Shown here piece by piece: positions 15,315-23,467 of a stretch of 26,780 nt of DNA (positions within the stretch are counted from its first letter, which is position 1; each line of letters begins with the position of its first letter). The position numbers and the translations under genes were made by a program. The notes beneath the pieces are model-generated. The model ran no database searches. It saw nothing but the letters and a program-made list of their open reading frames with translations, and was not told where the DNA came from. Origin of the DNA: a bacterium (GTDB lineage: Bacteria > CAIWAD01); assembly GCA_030429345.1 (NCBI GenBank), contig JAUIFJ010000039.1, positions 1-26,780 on the forward strand, written 5' to 3'.

Positions 15315-17947
15315 TTGCCACCTCCCGCGCCCGGACGGTTTCCATGACGGATCGGCGCTCGCCGGCGCTCGCCGGGCGTCGTGCCCGGCCGGGTCGCCGG
15401 TTGCCGGACGGCTCCCGGCGGCCTGCGCATGGCTCCGGGCGTCGGACGGCTGCCGGGCTGCCCTCCCGGGCTCATCTGCGGACGGGGCATGGGAAGATTA
15501 AGCAGGCCATGCACGAGCTGCTTGCGGCGCTCGATGCGGTCCGGCGGCACCAGGGGCGGAGAAGGCGCGACGCGATGCAGGCTGTCGCCCCAGGACGCCA
15601 GGTAGCGGTTCTTCGCCGCGTTGCCCGGAGGCGGCGGGCGGCGTGATACAGACTCCGCCATGAAGCGCCGCGCCGTGTTGAGCGGCTTGCCGTTGCGCTC
15701 CGTTCCTTCCAGGCTGTACTTGCTGAAGAAGCGCTCGTCCCCGATCACCGTCACGTGCCCCCTGCCGATGTCCTTGTCCCCGATCACCGGGAAATCCCAG
15801 CAACTGAGCAGCGTGTCCAGCGGTTCTCCCGTGCTCGCCACGGGCCAGGCCTCGTAGAACAGGAAATCCGTCGGCCGGCCGAAACGATCCTTGCTGTCCG
15901 GCGCGGTTCCGAGCGGGATGTCCTGGATCTCCATCTCGAACTCCTCCAGAAGCGGCTCCAGGGCTGCAACACGACGGGCATCACCGGCGATCAGCAGGTG
16001 CCCCCCGGCCTCGACCCACTCGCAAAGGTCCCTGCTGTCGCCGCCGCTGAAGGTCTTCCCCGGCCCGTTGACCAGCAGCCAGCGCGAGCCCCCCAGCAGG
16101 TCGGTGTCCACGTCCCACAGGAAAAGCGGAAGCCGGCCCGCGTTGTATACACTCTCGACCAGGGCCATCGAGCTCCAGTCCATGTTGCTGTTGCTGTGGA
16201 AGGCGGGCTGGTGCGAGTAGTCGATCCAGCAGATGTTCTCCGCGCTCGCAGGGGCAGGCACGCTCTCGCTGCTCGCCGCCCTGGAAAAGGGCAGCGCCAG
16301 CAGGCAAAGCAGCAGCACCAGGCCTTCGCGCTCCCTGGTGCCCAGGGCAGGGGTTGCCGCCAGGAGCAGCCCAAGGGCAAGGACCCAGAGGATCATTCCG
16401 GGAAGCGGGCTGGCGGAAGCGCTGCCGCGGGCCAGCCAGCTGACCAGGTTCAGGTAGAAGGGCCAGGTCTGGGGCGTGCTGAGGCTCATCAGTCCGGAGG
16501 TGTCGCCCTGCACGAAGAGCACGCCCTTGCCCACCTTTTCCATGGCGCACAGGGGAATGCTTCCGAAGCGCTCGTCCCAGGTGTAGCGGTTATCGCCCAT
16601 TTTTCCGCGGACATTGTCCGGGTTCCCCGTGTCGGAAAAGGCCATCGTCCCCTGGATCACGGGCAGGGCCGGCCACTCCAGCTGGAGGCTGCCGCCGATG
16701 CTGATGCCGTACTGGTTCGCCTCTTTCATGCCTCGCGTGGCTCCGGACACCAGGTAATGCTGCACATGGTTCCAGTTCCAGCCCCGCCAGGCGGGAATCG
16801 CCGAGTCGTCCTTCAAGCGGATTCCGCTGCGGGAGATCACCGAATTGACGCCCAGCATGATGTCGTGCACGTTCGTGTGTTCGCCGACCACCAGCACCGC
16901 GCCGCCATCTCGCATGAAATCGTCCAGCTTGCCTCGCAGGGCTGTCGGCGCGGCCTCCGTCGGATGGATCACGAAGATCACGTCGTACTCGCCCATGCGC
17001 TCGGCGAGTTCCGGATCCTCGAGGATGTCGACCTGGGCGCCCCAGGCGCGCAACACGTCCAGCAATCCGCCCATGCGCGGGCCGGGACGCGTGCCTTCAC
17101 GCGTGCTCTCCCAGGACCAGTCCCCGTTCTCGCGGAAGGCGACCTTCAGGCCTTCCACGGAGGTCGAGGCCGGCGGCAGGGCGGTCCAGCAGAGCGCGAG
17201 CAGCGCCGCCAGTCCTCCCAGGCCCGCCACTCGCGCGCGGCTGGCGGAAAGCCTCGAAGGCCTGGACATGGAGGGGGCACCGGCAAGGCAGGCCGGCAGG
17301 GCGGAAAGGAGCAGCAGAAGAAAAGCGGGCAGGAAGGGAATATTGGCCGGAGCCTGCTCACGAGTCAGGAACCAGCCTCCAAGAAGCACGAGAAACAGGG
17401 GCAAGGAGGCGAGCCGAAGGCGTGCCGCGCCTTTGCCGGATGCGCGCAGGCCGGCCAGGACCTGGATCAGCAGCAGGGCGAAAGCGGGCCCCACGCCTGT
17501 CGTGCTGCCCCATTCCGGATGCAGTCCGGCAGGCAGCGCCGCCAGCGAAACCAGAGCGCCGGTCAGCCATTCGCCAATCCAGTAGAGCTGGGGAAGCCAG
17601 AAGACCTGGGCCGTCATTGCAGCCGCCAGCACAACAATCGTTCTGCGTTCAACCGGTCGGGCCCGCTCCTCCAGCAAGGCAAAGGGAAGCAGACCAAAGA
17701 GCGCAAAGGCCGGGTGCAGCATCAGGGGCAGCAGCAGCGACAGCACGCCAGTCAAGGCAAGAAGCAAGGTGCGCGAGCCCAGGGAAAGCAGCAGGAAGAG
17801 CAGCAGCGCGGCGCACCCCGCAGGCTGGGCCATGGAGGGCGGCAGGGCTGGAAGAAATCCCCCGAGGAGGGCCAGACCCGCAAGGAAGGTCACTTCGCGA
17901 AGGGCCCCGATGGAGCGCTCGCGCATCATGGAGAAAACTTCACTCAT
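15311..17947 (-). CDS. Membrane protein with two amidotransferase-like extracytoplasmic domains (DUF4350-like), paralogue 1
   Basis: 878 residues with the same plan as its neighbour: an N-terminal bundle of about nine hydrophobic helices to residue 265; an alpha/beta domain at about 270-525 (GLKVAFRENGDWSWE, YDVIFVIHPTEAAP, FMRDGGAVLVVGEHTNV); two membrane helices (about 530-580); and a second alpha/beta domain to about 800 (LCEWVEAGGHLLIAGD, GRGHVTVIGDERFF). The paralogues share the (D/E)HT(D/N)V motif and the GDWSWE/SDWEWV start. The last 60 residues are a Pro/Arg/Gly-rich basic tail absent from the partner. No good ribosome site lies before the ATG at 17947, which overlaps the end of a small upstream frame; ATG codons six and seven positions in are alternatives. 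Function unknown. Confidence 0.75.
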   Translation of the reverse strand: MSEVFSMMRERSIGALREVTFLAGLALLGGFLPALPPSMAQPAGCAALLLFLLLSLGSRTLLLALTGVLSLLLPLMLHPAFALFGLLPFALLEERARPVERRTIVVLAAAMTAQVFWLPQLYWIGEWLTGALVSLAALPAGLHPEWGSTTGVGPAFALLLIQVLAGLRASGKGAARLRLASLPLFLVLLGGWFLTREQAPANIPFLPAFLLLLLSALPACLAGAPSMSRPSRLSASRARVAGLGGLAALLALCWTALPPASTSVEGLKVAFRENGDWSWESTREGTRPGPRMGGLLDVLRAWGAQVDILEDPELAERMGEYDVIFVIHPTEAAPTALRGKLDDFMRDGGAVLVVGEHTNVHDIMLGVNSVISRSGIRLKDDSAIPAWRGWNWNHVQHYLVSGATRGMKEANQYGISIGGSLQLEWPALPVIQGTMAFSDTGNPDNVRGKMGDNRYTWDERFGSIPLCAMEKVGKGVLFVQGDTSGLMSLSTPQTWPFYLNLVSWLARGSASASPLPGMILWVLALGLLLAATPALGTREREGLVLLLCLLALPFSRAASSESVPAPASAENICWIDYSHQPAFHSNSNMDWSSMALVESVYNAGRLPLFLWDVDTDLLGGSRWLLVNGPGKTFSGGDSRDLCEWVEAGGHLLIAGDARRVAALEPLLEEFEMEIQDIPLGTAPDSKDRFGRPTDFLFYEAWPVASTGEPLDTLLSCWDFPVIGDKDIGRGHVTVIGDERFFSKYSLEGTERNGKPLNTARRFMAESVSRRPPPPGNAAKNRYLASWGDSLHRVAPSPPLVPPDRIERRKQLVHGLLNLPMPRPQMSPGGQPGSRPTPGAMRRPPGAVRQPATRPGTTPGERRRAPIRHGNRPGAGGGK

Positions 17948-18276
17948 GAGCGATTCGACTCGTTTGGGATACAGACGCGGGGGACAACGTGTGCAACCGG
18001 GTTGTGGTTGATGGCGACCGGAGCCGCTGGTTCCGGCAGGTTTGCCGGCGTTTGGACTTCTAAACTATAACCTTGCCGCGATTTCGCAAAGAAAAAGCCG
18101 CGAGGCACGAGGCGGAAGTTCTCACTGCCTCTTGCGACGGGCTGGACCTGGAGAGGGAATCTGTCAACAGTAGCTCTATATGGAATGGGCTGGATTCTTC
18201 TCCAGAGGATGGATCGCACGCTTTCCGGGTCACGAATACCGAACCGTTTCCCAGCGAATGAACCGTATGAGAGCAT
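17944..18276 (-). CDS. Doubtful small ORF upstream of the DUF4350-like pair
   Basis: 110 codons, basic, no recognised domain. In favour: GGAG four bases before the ATG at 18276, and a TGA that overlaps the next gene's ATG (ATGA), which would explain why that gene has no ribosome site of its own. Against: five AGA and one TTA codon, weak third-position GC preference unlike its neighbours, and a TATAGT hexamer (18064-18069) inside it that looks like a -10 of the downstream operon. Equally well a leader or plain intergenic DNA. Confidence 0.25.
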   Translation of the reverse strand: MLSYGSFAGKRFGIRDPESVRSILWRRIQPIPYRATVDRFPLQVQPVARGSENFRLVPRGFFFAKSRQGYSLEVQTPANLPEPAAPVAINHNPVAHVVPRVCIPNESNRS

Positions 18277-18401
18277 GATTCTCCGCCAAGGGCGATTCAG
18301 ACTCTCTTGGAATCGTACCGCTTCCGCCAGTCCACGTGAGGACCGCGAAAGCTTTCCCGGACAGAGAACAGAGTGATTGTTCCCGCGCACCGGATTTTTC
18401 C

Positions 18402-18431
18402 TTGACTCGTCGGGCAAATGTCTCTTACAAT
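18402..18431 (+). promoter_or_regulatory. Strong sigma-70 promoter of the decapeptide-repeat gene
   Basis: -35 TTGACT (18402-18407), 18-base spacer, -10 TACAAT (18426-18431): five of six matches in each box. Transcription would begin near 18438, giving a leader of about 100 bases. This rules out the upstream GTG at 18336 as the start of the gene. Confidence 0.75.
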
Positions 18432-18451
18432 GACCAGCGTCCCCCACCACC

Positions 18452-18491
18452 GCAGCTTCGGCTGCACCGCTTGAGCAGACCGGCGTGCCGG
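18452..18491 (+). promoter_or_regulatory. Two hairpins in the leader of the decapeptide-repeat gene
   Basis: GCAGC-TTCG-GCTGC (18452-18465) is a 5-bp stem capped by a stable UUCG tetraloop. CCGGC-GT-GCCGG (18480-18491) is a second short dyad. Both lie between the promoter and the ribosome site at 18530-18534. They could stabilise the message or tune translation; no known riboswitch was recognised. Confidence 0.4.
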
Positions 18492-18539
18492 CCTGTAGTC
18501 TATTCACACAGTTTCAAGAGCCATCGACTGGAGGTCATG

Positions 18540-21500
18540 ATGTCAGCGAGAGACCTGTCCAGAAACCGTTTGCCATTCCTGGCGACAATCGCCCTGGCGT
18601 GTTGTCTGCCTTTGCAGAATGTGCTTGCGGCGGGGACAACACCGCTCTTCGACTACCAGACCCGCTCAACGGTGGAGCGCTTCAATCGACAACTGGTCGA
18701 TGTGGAGAACGGCTCCAACGCGGCGGAGAAGAAGTCGCAGCAGCAAGGCGTGGTCACGGGAGTAACCCCGACCGACCCGAACTACCATCCATTGTGCGCA
18801 GGGCCCACGAACCCCATGTTCGAGCCCCAGTGCCAGACCAATCCGATCCTGGATCCGAACTGCGCGGAGCCGACCAATCCGCTCTTCGATCCCGATTGCC
18901 CCTACGCGACCAATCCGACCTATGATCCGGATTGCCCGCCGACGGATCCGATGTACGATCCGGCCTGCGCCGAGCCGACGAATCCCGAATTCGATCCGGA
19001 CTGCGCGCAGCCGACGAACCCGGTCTTCGACCCCGATTGTCGCACGAATCCCATGTACGACCCCGAGTGTCCGCCGACGGATCCGACCTATGATCCCGAG
19101 TGCCAGACCAATCCGGAGTGGGACCCCTTCTGTGTGACGGATCCGCTGCACGACCCGACCTGCACGGAAACGAATCCCCAGCACAACCCCGACTGCCAGA
19201 CCAATCCGGAATTCGATCCGATCTGTCAGACAGACCCGAACTACGACCCGGTCTGCCAGACGGATCCCGATTTCGATCCGGTCTGCGTGACGGACCCGGC
19301 GATCGATCCCAGCTGCGTGACCAACCTGGCCTACGACCCCTCTTGCGAGACGAATCCAGACTACGATTCCATGTGCGCCACCGATCCGGCTTTCGATCCG
19401 GACTGCGGCGACACGGATCCTCGCTTCAACCCGGCCTGCGCGCAGACCAACCCGATGTACGACCCGTCCTGCCTGACGGATCCCGCGGTGAATCCGGAGT
19501 GCTACGACACCAATCCGCAGTACTACTCGGCCTGCCAGACCAATCCGAACTGGGACCCGACCTGCGACGGTTTCACGGACCCTGCCTTCAGCACAGAGTG
19601 CTCGACCAACCCGGCATTCGACCCGCAGTGTCACACCAATCCGCAGTTCGACCCGGTCTGCCAGACCAACCCGCAGTACAACCCGGACTGCCAGACCAAT
19701 CCCATCTGGAACCCCGACTGCTACACCAACACCTACTACGACCCGAATTGCCTGAGCAATCCGGCCTACGATCCGCACTGCTTCACCAACCCGGTGGACG
19801 GCACGGAGTGCGTCAGCAACCCGATCTACGATCCTAGCTGCGAGACCAATCCGGCCTACGGCTTCTGCGAGACGGATCCGCAGTTCGAGCCCAATTGCAC
19901 CACAGACCCGGTCTGGGATCCCGATTGTGTGACCAGCCCGTATTTCGACCCCTATTGTCACACCAACCCGCAGTTCGCGCCGCTCTGCAAGACCAATCCG
20001 GAGTACGTGCCGGGCTGCAGCACCAACCCGCTCTACGATCCGACCTGCCAGACCAATCCGGACCTGGACCCGCACTGCGAGACCAACCCGGACTGGAACG
20101 GCGTCTGCGAAACCAACCCGCTCTACGACGTCAACTGCGTGACGGACCCGGTCCACAGTCCCGTCTGCGAGACCAATCCGGCCTACAGCCCCTACTGCGA
20201 GACCAATCCAGAGTACGCCAGCTGCAGCACGAACCCCATCTTCGACACCAGCTGCGAGACCAATCCCCAGTGGGACTTCTGCCAGACCAATCCGCAGTTC
20301 GACCCGGCCTGCGACACCAATCCGCAGTACTTCCCGCAGTGCGTGACCAACCCGGCCTTCGACCACCAGTGCCACACCAACCCGGGCCACGACCCGCATT
20401 GCGACACGAATCCCGAGTACGTGGCGGGCTGCGACACGAATCCGCTCTGGAATCCGCTGTGCACGACGAACACCTTCTACGATCCGGGCTGTGAGACGGA
20501 TCCGGACTATGATCCGAGCTGTTTCACGGATCCCGCCTCCGGCGTGACCTGTGATACGAATCCGCTCTACGTGCCGCAGTGCGAGACCAATCCCGCCTGG
20601 GGCTACTGCGAGACCAACCCGCAGTACGAGCCCGGTTGCGAGACCAATCCGCAGTGGATGGTCGGCTGCCAGACGGATCCCTACTACGACCCGGCCTGCG
20701 AGACCAATCCGGCCTACAGCCCGAACTGCCTGACCAATCCGGAATACGACCCGGATTGCCAGACCAATCCGATCTGGAACCCGGAATGCCTGACCAATCC
20801 CGACCTGGATCCGACTTGCCACACGAATCCGGACTGGGCCGGCGGCTGCGACACGAACCCGCAGTACAACCCGGACTGCCAGACCAACCCGGGCTACGAT
20901 CCCGAGTGCATCACGAATCCGCACTTCGATCCGCATTGTGATACGAATCCGGCCTACATGCCCCAGTGCATGACCAACCCGATTTTCGACAACAACTGCG
21001 AGACCAACCCGGACTACGGCTTCTGCCTCACCAACCCCTACTACCATCCGGGATGCGACACGAACCCGACCTACTACGACCAGTGCGTGACGAACCCCGA
21101 CTGGGACATGCAGTGCACCACCAATCCGCAGTGGGACCCGGGCTGCCAGCCGACGGATCCGGCTTTCGACCCCGATTGCCACACCAGTCCGGCCTATGAC
21201 CCGCTGTGCTTCCAGACCAATCCGGTCTACTACGCGGAATGCATGACGGACCCGGTCTTCGACCCGACCTGCGGACAGGACACGGACCCGGCCTACTGGC
21301 CCCAGTGCGCCACCAACCCGGTCTGGGATCCGGGCTGCCTGACCCACCCGCAGTACCAGCCCGAGTGCGAGACGAATCCGGAGTACCAGGCCGGTTGCGA
21401 CACCAACCCGATCTACAATCCGGACTGCTGGTCGAATCCCTTCTATGATCCGACCTGCCAGACGAATCCGGCCTACGATCCGCACTGCTTCACCAACCCG

Positions 21501-23309
21501 GTGGACGGTGTCGACTGCGTGACCAACCCGATCTACGATCCGCAGTGCGAGACGAACCCGAGCTACGGCTTCTGCGAGACGGATCCCCAGTTCGAGCCCA
21601 ACTGCACCACGGATCCGGTCTGGGATTCCGAGTGCGTGACGAGCCCCTACTTCGATCCCTATTGCCACACGAACCCGGAATACGCACCGCTCTGCGAGAC
21701 GAATCCCGAGTTCGGCAACTGCGAGACGAACCCGCTCTACAGCCCGAACTGCCAGACGAATCCGCTCTTCGATCCGGACTGCGAGACGAACCCGGACTTC
21801 GGCATCCCCTGTGATACGAATCCGCAGTACAACGACGAGTGCGCGACGAATCCCTTCTACGATCCTGTCTGCGCGACGAATCCGGCCTACGACACCTACT
21901 GCGATACGAATCCGCAGTGGACGCCTGGCTGCAACACGAATCCGCTCTTCGTCCGCGAGTGCGAGACCAATCCGGCATGGGACTTCTGCGTGACCAATAC
22001 CCAGTTCGATCCCAGCTGCGACACGAACCCGCACTACTTCCCGCAGTGCCAGACCAATCCGGTCTACAGCCGCGAGTGCCACACGGACCCGGCCTTCGAC
22101 CCGCACTGCGAGACGAACCCCGAGTACACGGCGAACTGCGCGACGAACCCGATCTTCGATCCCTACTGCTCGACGAATCCGTTCTATGATCCGGGCTGCT
22201 ACACCAATCCGGACCATGACCCGCACTGCTTCACCAACCCGAGCGACGACGGCACGGTCTGCGAGACCAACCCGATCTACACTCCGCAGTGCGAGACGAA
22301 TCCGAGCTACGGCTTCTGCACGACCAATCCCGAGTTCGAGCCCGGCTGCGAGACCAACCCGCAGTACAGCCCCTTCTGCACGACCAATCCGCGTCACGAC
22401 CCGGAATGCGTGTCGAACCCGCTGTACAGTCCCTTCTGTGACACGAACCCGGCCTACGACCCGAGTTGCAGCACCAACCCGATCTACGATCCGACCTGCG
22501 CCACGCATCCCGAGTACGATCCGCTGTGCCAGACGAATCCCGAGTTCGGCATCAGCTGCGACACGAACCCGGCCTGGAACGTGCTCTGCGTGACGGACCC
22601 GCACTTCGATCCGAACTGTCATACGAACCCGGGCTTCGATCCGCATTGCCAGACGAACCCGCAGTTCATCATCAACTGCGTGACGAACCCGATCTTCAAC
22701 CCCAACTGCCAGACGAATCCGGTCTTCGGCTTCTGCCTGACGAATCCCTTCTTCCACCCGGGCTGCAACACCAATCCGGTGTTCTACCCCTGGTGCACGA
22801 CCGACCCGGTCTGGGATCCCGTCTGCGTGACGAACCCGACCTTCGACCCGGCCTGCGGTTGGACCAACCCGGTCTTCGATCCGAATTGCGCGACCAACCC
22901 GCTCTTCGATCCGACCTGTACGACAAATCCGGTCTTCGATCCGAACTGCTCGACGAATCCGCACTACGAGCCGCGCTGCTGCTGGGCTCCGGACACGCTG
23001 GAGATCGAGCTGCTGAACCTGGATCCGGACATCCAGCTGACCTGGGATCCGGTACCCTTCGCCACGAGCTACAAGATCCACGCGCGCCGCGCGACGGGTC
23101 CCTGGTTCGTAATCGCTGAGACGGCCCAGACCAGCCACGTCTTCTCGCCGCCGACGACGACGGAGGATTCGGTCTACAGCTTCCGCATCGAGACGGTCTG
23201 CGGACCGCCGCCGGTCAGCTCGGAAAGCCGTGACCCGCACGACGAGAGACTCCATGGAACGCCACTCGAGGGACTGGCGCCCACCTGGAACAACGGCAAC
23301 AAACGCTAA
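18540..23309 (+). CDS. Secreted giant protein of 139 Cys-terminated decapeptide repeats with a C-terminal FN3-like domain
   Basis: 1589 residues from the ATG at 18540. GGAGG at 18530-18534 is five bases from this ATG; the ATG at 18537 is too close. A signal peptide (MSARDLSRNRLPFLATIALAC..., cleaved near VLA-AG) and a linker of about 50 residues precede the repeats. Positions 18772-22980 encode 139 consecutive units of consensus x-T-N-P-x-(F/Y/W)-D-P-x-C, each ending in one Cys; most are 10 residues, a few 9, 11 or 12. Early units are more irregular (PT or AEPT spacers). The last 105 or so residues contain a fibronectin-III-like domain (IQLTWDPVPFATSYKIHARR ... YSFRIETVC) and a short polar tail, with no T9SS FPNPFNP tail. 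It is inferred to be an extracellular, disulfide-rich or metal-binding filament or coat protein. No CxxCH haem motif occurs. Confidence 0.92.
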   Translation: MSARDLSRNRLPFLATIALACCLPLQNVLAAGTTPLFDYQTRSTVERFNRQLVDVENGSNAAEKKSQQQGVVTGVTPTDPNYHPLCAGPTNPMFEPQCQTNPILDPNCAEPTNPLFDPDCPYATNPTYDPDCPPTDPMYDPACAEPTNPEFDPDCAQPTNPVFDPDCRTNPMYDPECPPTDPTYDPECQTNPEWDPFCVTDPLHDPTCTETNPQHNPDCQTNPEFDPICQTDPNYDPVCQTDPDFDPVCVTDPAIDPSCVTNLAYDPSCETNPDYDSMCATDPAFDPDCGDTDPRFNPACAQTNPMYDPSCLTDPAVNPECYDTNPQYYSACQTNPNWDPTCDGFTDPAFSTECSTNPAFDPQCHTNPQFDPVCQTNPQYNPDCQTNPIWNPDCYTNTYYDPNCLSNPAYDPHCFTNPVDGTECVSNPIYDPSCETNPAYGFCETDPQFEPNCTTDPVWDPDCVTSPYFDPYCHTNPQFAPLCKTNPEYVPGCSTNPLYDPTCQTNPDLDPHCETNPDWNGVCETNPLYDVNCVTDPVHSPVCETNPAYSPYCETNPEYASCSTNPIFDTSCETNPQWDFCQTNPQFDPACDTNPQYFPQCVTNPAFDHQCHTNPGHDPHCDTNPEYVAGCDTNPLWNPLCTTNTFYDPGCETDPDYDPSCFTDPASGVTCDTNPLYVPQCETNPAWGYCETNPQYEPGCETNPQWMVGCQTDPYYDPACETNPAYSPNCLTNPEYDPDCQTNPIWNPECLTNPDLDPTCHTNPDWAGGCDTNPQYNPDCQTNPGYDPECITNPHFDPHCDTNPAYMPQCMTNPIFDNNCETNPDYGFCLTNPYYHPGCDTNPTYYDQCVTNPDWDMQCTTNPQWDPGCQPTDPAFDPDCHTSPAYDPLCFQTNPVYYAECMTDPVFDPTCGQDTDPAYWPQCATNPVWDPGCLTHPQYQPECETNPEYQAGCDTNPIYNPDCWSNPFYDPTCQTNPAYDPHCFTNPVDGVDCVTNPIYDPQCETNPSYGFCETDPQFEPNCTTDPVWDSECVTSPYFDPYCHTNPEYAPLCETNPEFGNCETNPLYSPNCQTNPLFDPDCETNPDFGIPCDTNPQYNDECATNPFYDPVCATNPAYDTYCDTNPQWTPGCNTNPLFVRECETNPAWDFCVTNTQFDPSCDTNPHYFPQCQTNPVYSRECHTDPAFDPHCETNPEYTANCATNPIFDPYCSTNPFYDPGCYTNPDHDPHCFTNPSDDGTVCETNPIYTPQCETNPSYGFCTTNPEFEPGCETNPQYSPFCTTNPRHDPECVSNPLYSPFCDTNPAYDPSCSTNPIYDPTCATHPEYDPLCQTNPEFGISCDTNPAWNVLCVTDPHFDPNCHTNPGFDPHCQTNPQFIINCVTNPIFNPNCQTNPVFGFCLTNPFFHPGCNTNPVFYPWCTTDPVWDPVCVTNPTFDPACGWTNPVFDPNCATNPLFDPTCTTNPVFDPNCSTNPHYEPRCCWAPDTLEIELLNLDPDIQLTWDPVPFATSYKIHARRATGPWFVIAETAQTSHVFSPPTTTEDSVYSFRIETVCGPPPVSSESRDPHDERLHGTPLEGLAPTWNNGNKR
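19692..22856 (+). repeat. Two copies of a 57-unit super-repeat inside the decapeptide array
   Basis: Units 30-78 (19692-21146) align in register with units 87-135 (21399-22856), an offset of 57 units or 1707 bases. Marker units agree: VTSPYFDPYC (38 and 95) and ETDPQFEPNC (36 and 93) are identical in protein. Nine-residue units at 35, 49, 60 and 74 recur at 92, 106, 117 and 131. Within each copy a 25-unit offset is also visible (31 with 56, 35 with 60, 49 with 74). Confidence 0.85.
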
Positions 23310-23333
23310 CCCTCAATCACCGTCTACAAAACA

Positions 23334-23368
23334 GCCCCGCTCCGGATTTCCGGAGCGGGGCTTTTCTT
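23334..23368. terminator. Bidirectional Rho-independent terminator
   Basis: Perfect 12-bp stem GCCCCGCTCCGG (23334-23345) with CCGGAGCGGGGC (23350-23361) and loop ATTT. It is followed by TTTTCTT on the forward strand and by TGTTTTG on the reverse strand. It lies 24 bases after the decapeptide-repeat gene and would also end polA transcripts arriving from the other side. Confidence 0.92.
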
Positions 23369-23424
23369 CGCATGGAGCAGGATGCGGGGTGATTGCGCCG
23401 CGGGCCTACGCCCGCAGATGCCAT

Positions 23425-23456
23425 TTGCCCAAAGGTGTCACAAACACTGTGGGCAA
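23425..23456. other. Nested hairpin just after polA
   Basis: TTGCCCA (23425-23431) pairs with TGGGCAA (23450-23456), and inside it GTGT pairs with ACAC around a five-base loop. It begins 11 bases after the polA stop codon. A second stem, GCGGGC-CTAC-GCCCGC, lies at 23400-23415. Neither has a T-run; they may protect the 3' end of the polA message. Confidence 0.4.
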
Positions 23457-23467
23457 TGCCGCCAGCC

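Larger units (their letters stand above)
17948..18536. other. Divergent intergenic region
   Basis: About 590 bases between the DUF4350-like pair (-) and the decapeptide-repeat gene (+). It contains the doubtful small reverse ORF, a reverse -10-like TATAGT at 18064-18069, the strong forward promoter at 18402-18431 and a structured forward leader. Nothing else is recognised. Confidence 0.5.

Noticed and set aside
18336-18539. Upstream GTG start for the decapeptide-repeat gene
   Set aside because: A strong promoter lies inside that stretch, and a good ribosome site plus signal peptide fit the ATG at 18540.
19692-22856. CRISPR array
   Set aside because: The 30-bp periodicity is a coding decapeptide with no unique spacers of separate origin, and the reading frame is continuous.
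18772-22980. Multihaem cytochrome nanowire
   Set aside because: Cysteines are about ten residues apart, and no CxxCH haem-binding motif was found.
18666-23255. A 1529-codon open frame antisense to the decapeptide-repeat gene
   Set aside because: The repeat DNA has few bases that could form reverse stops, so openness is automatic. The forward strand has the signal peptide, promoter, ribosome site, terminator and synonymous divergence.
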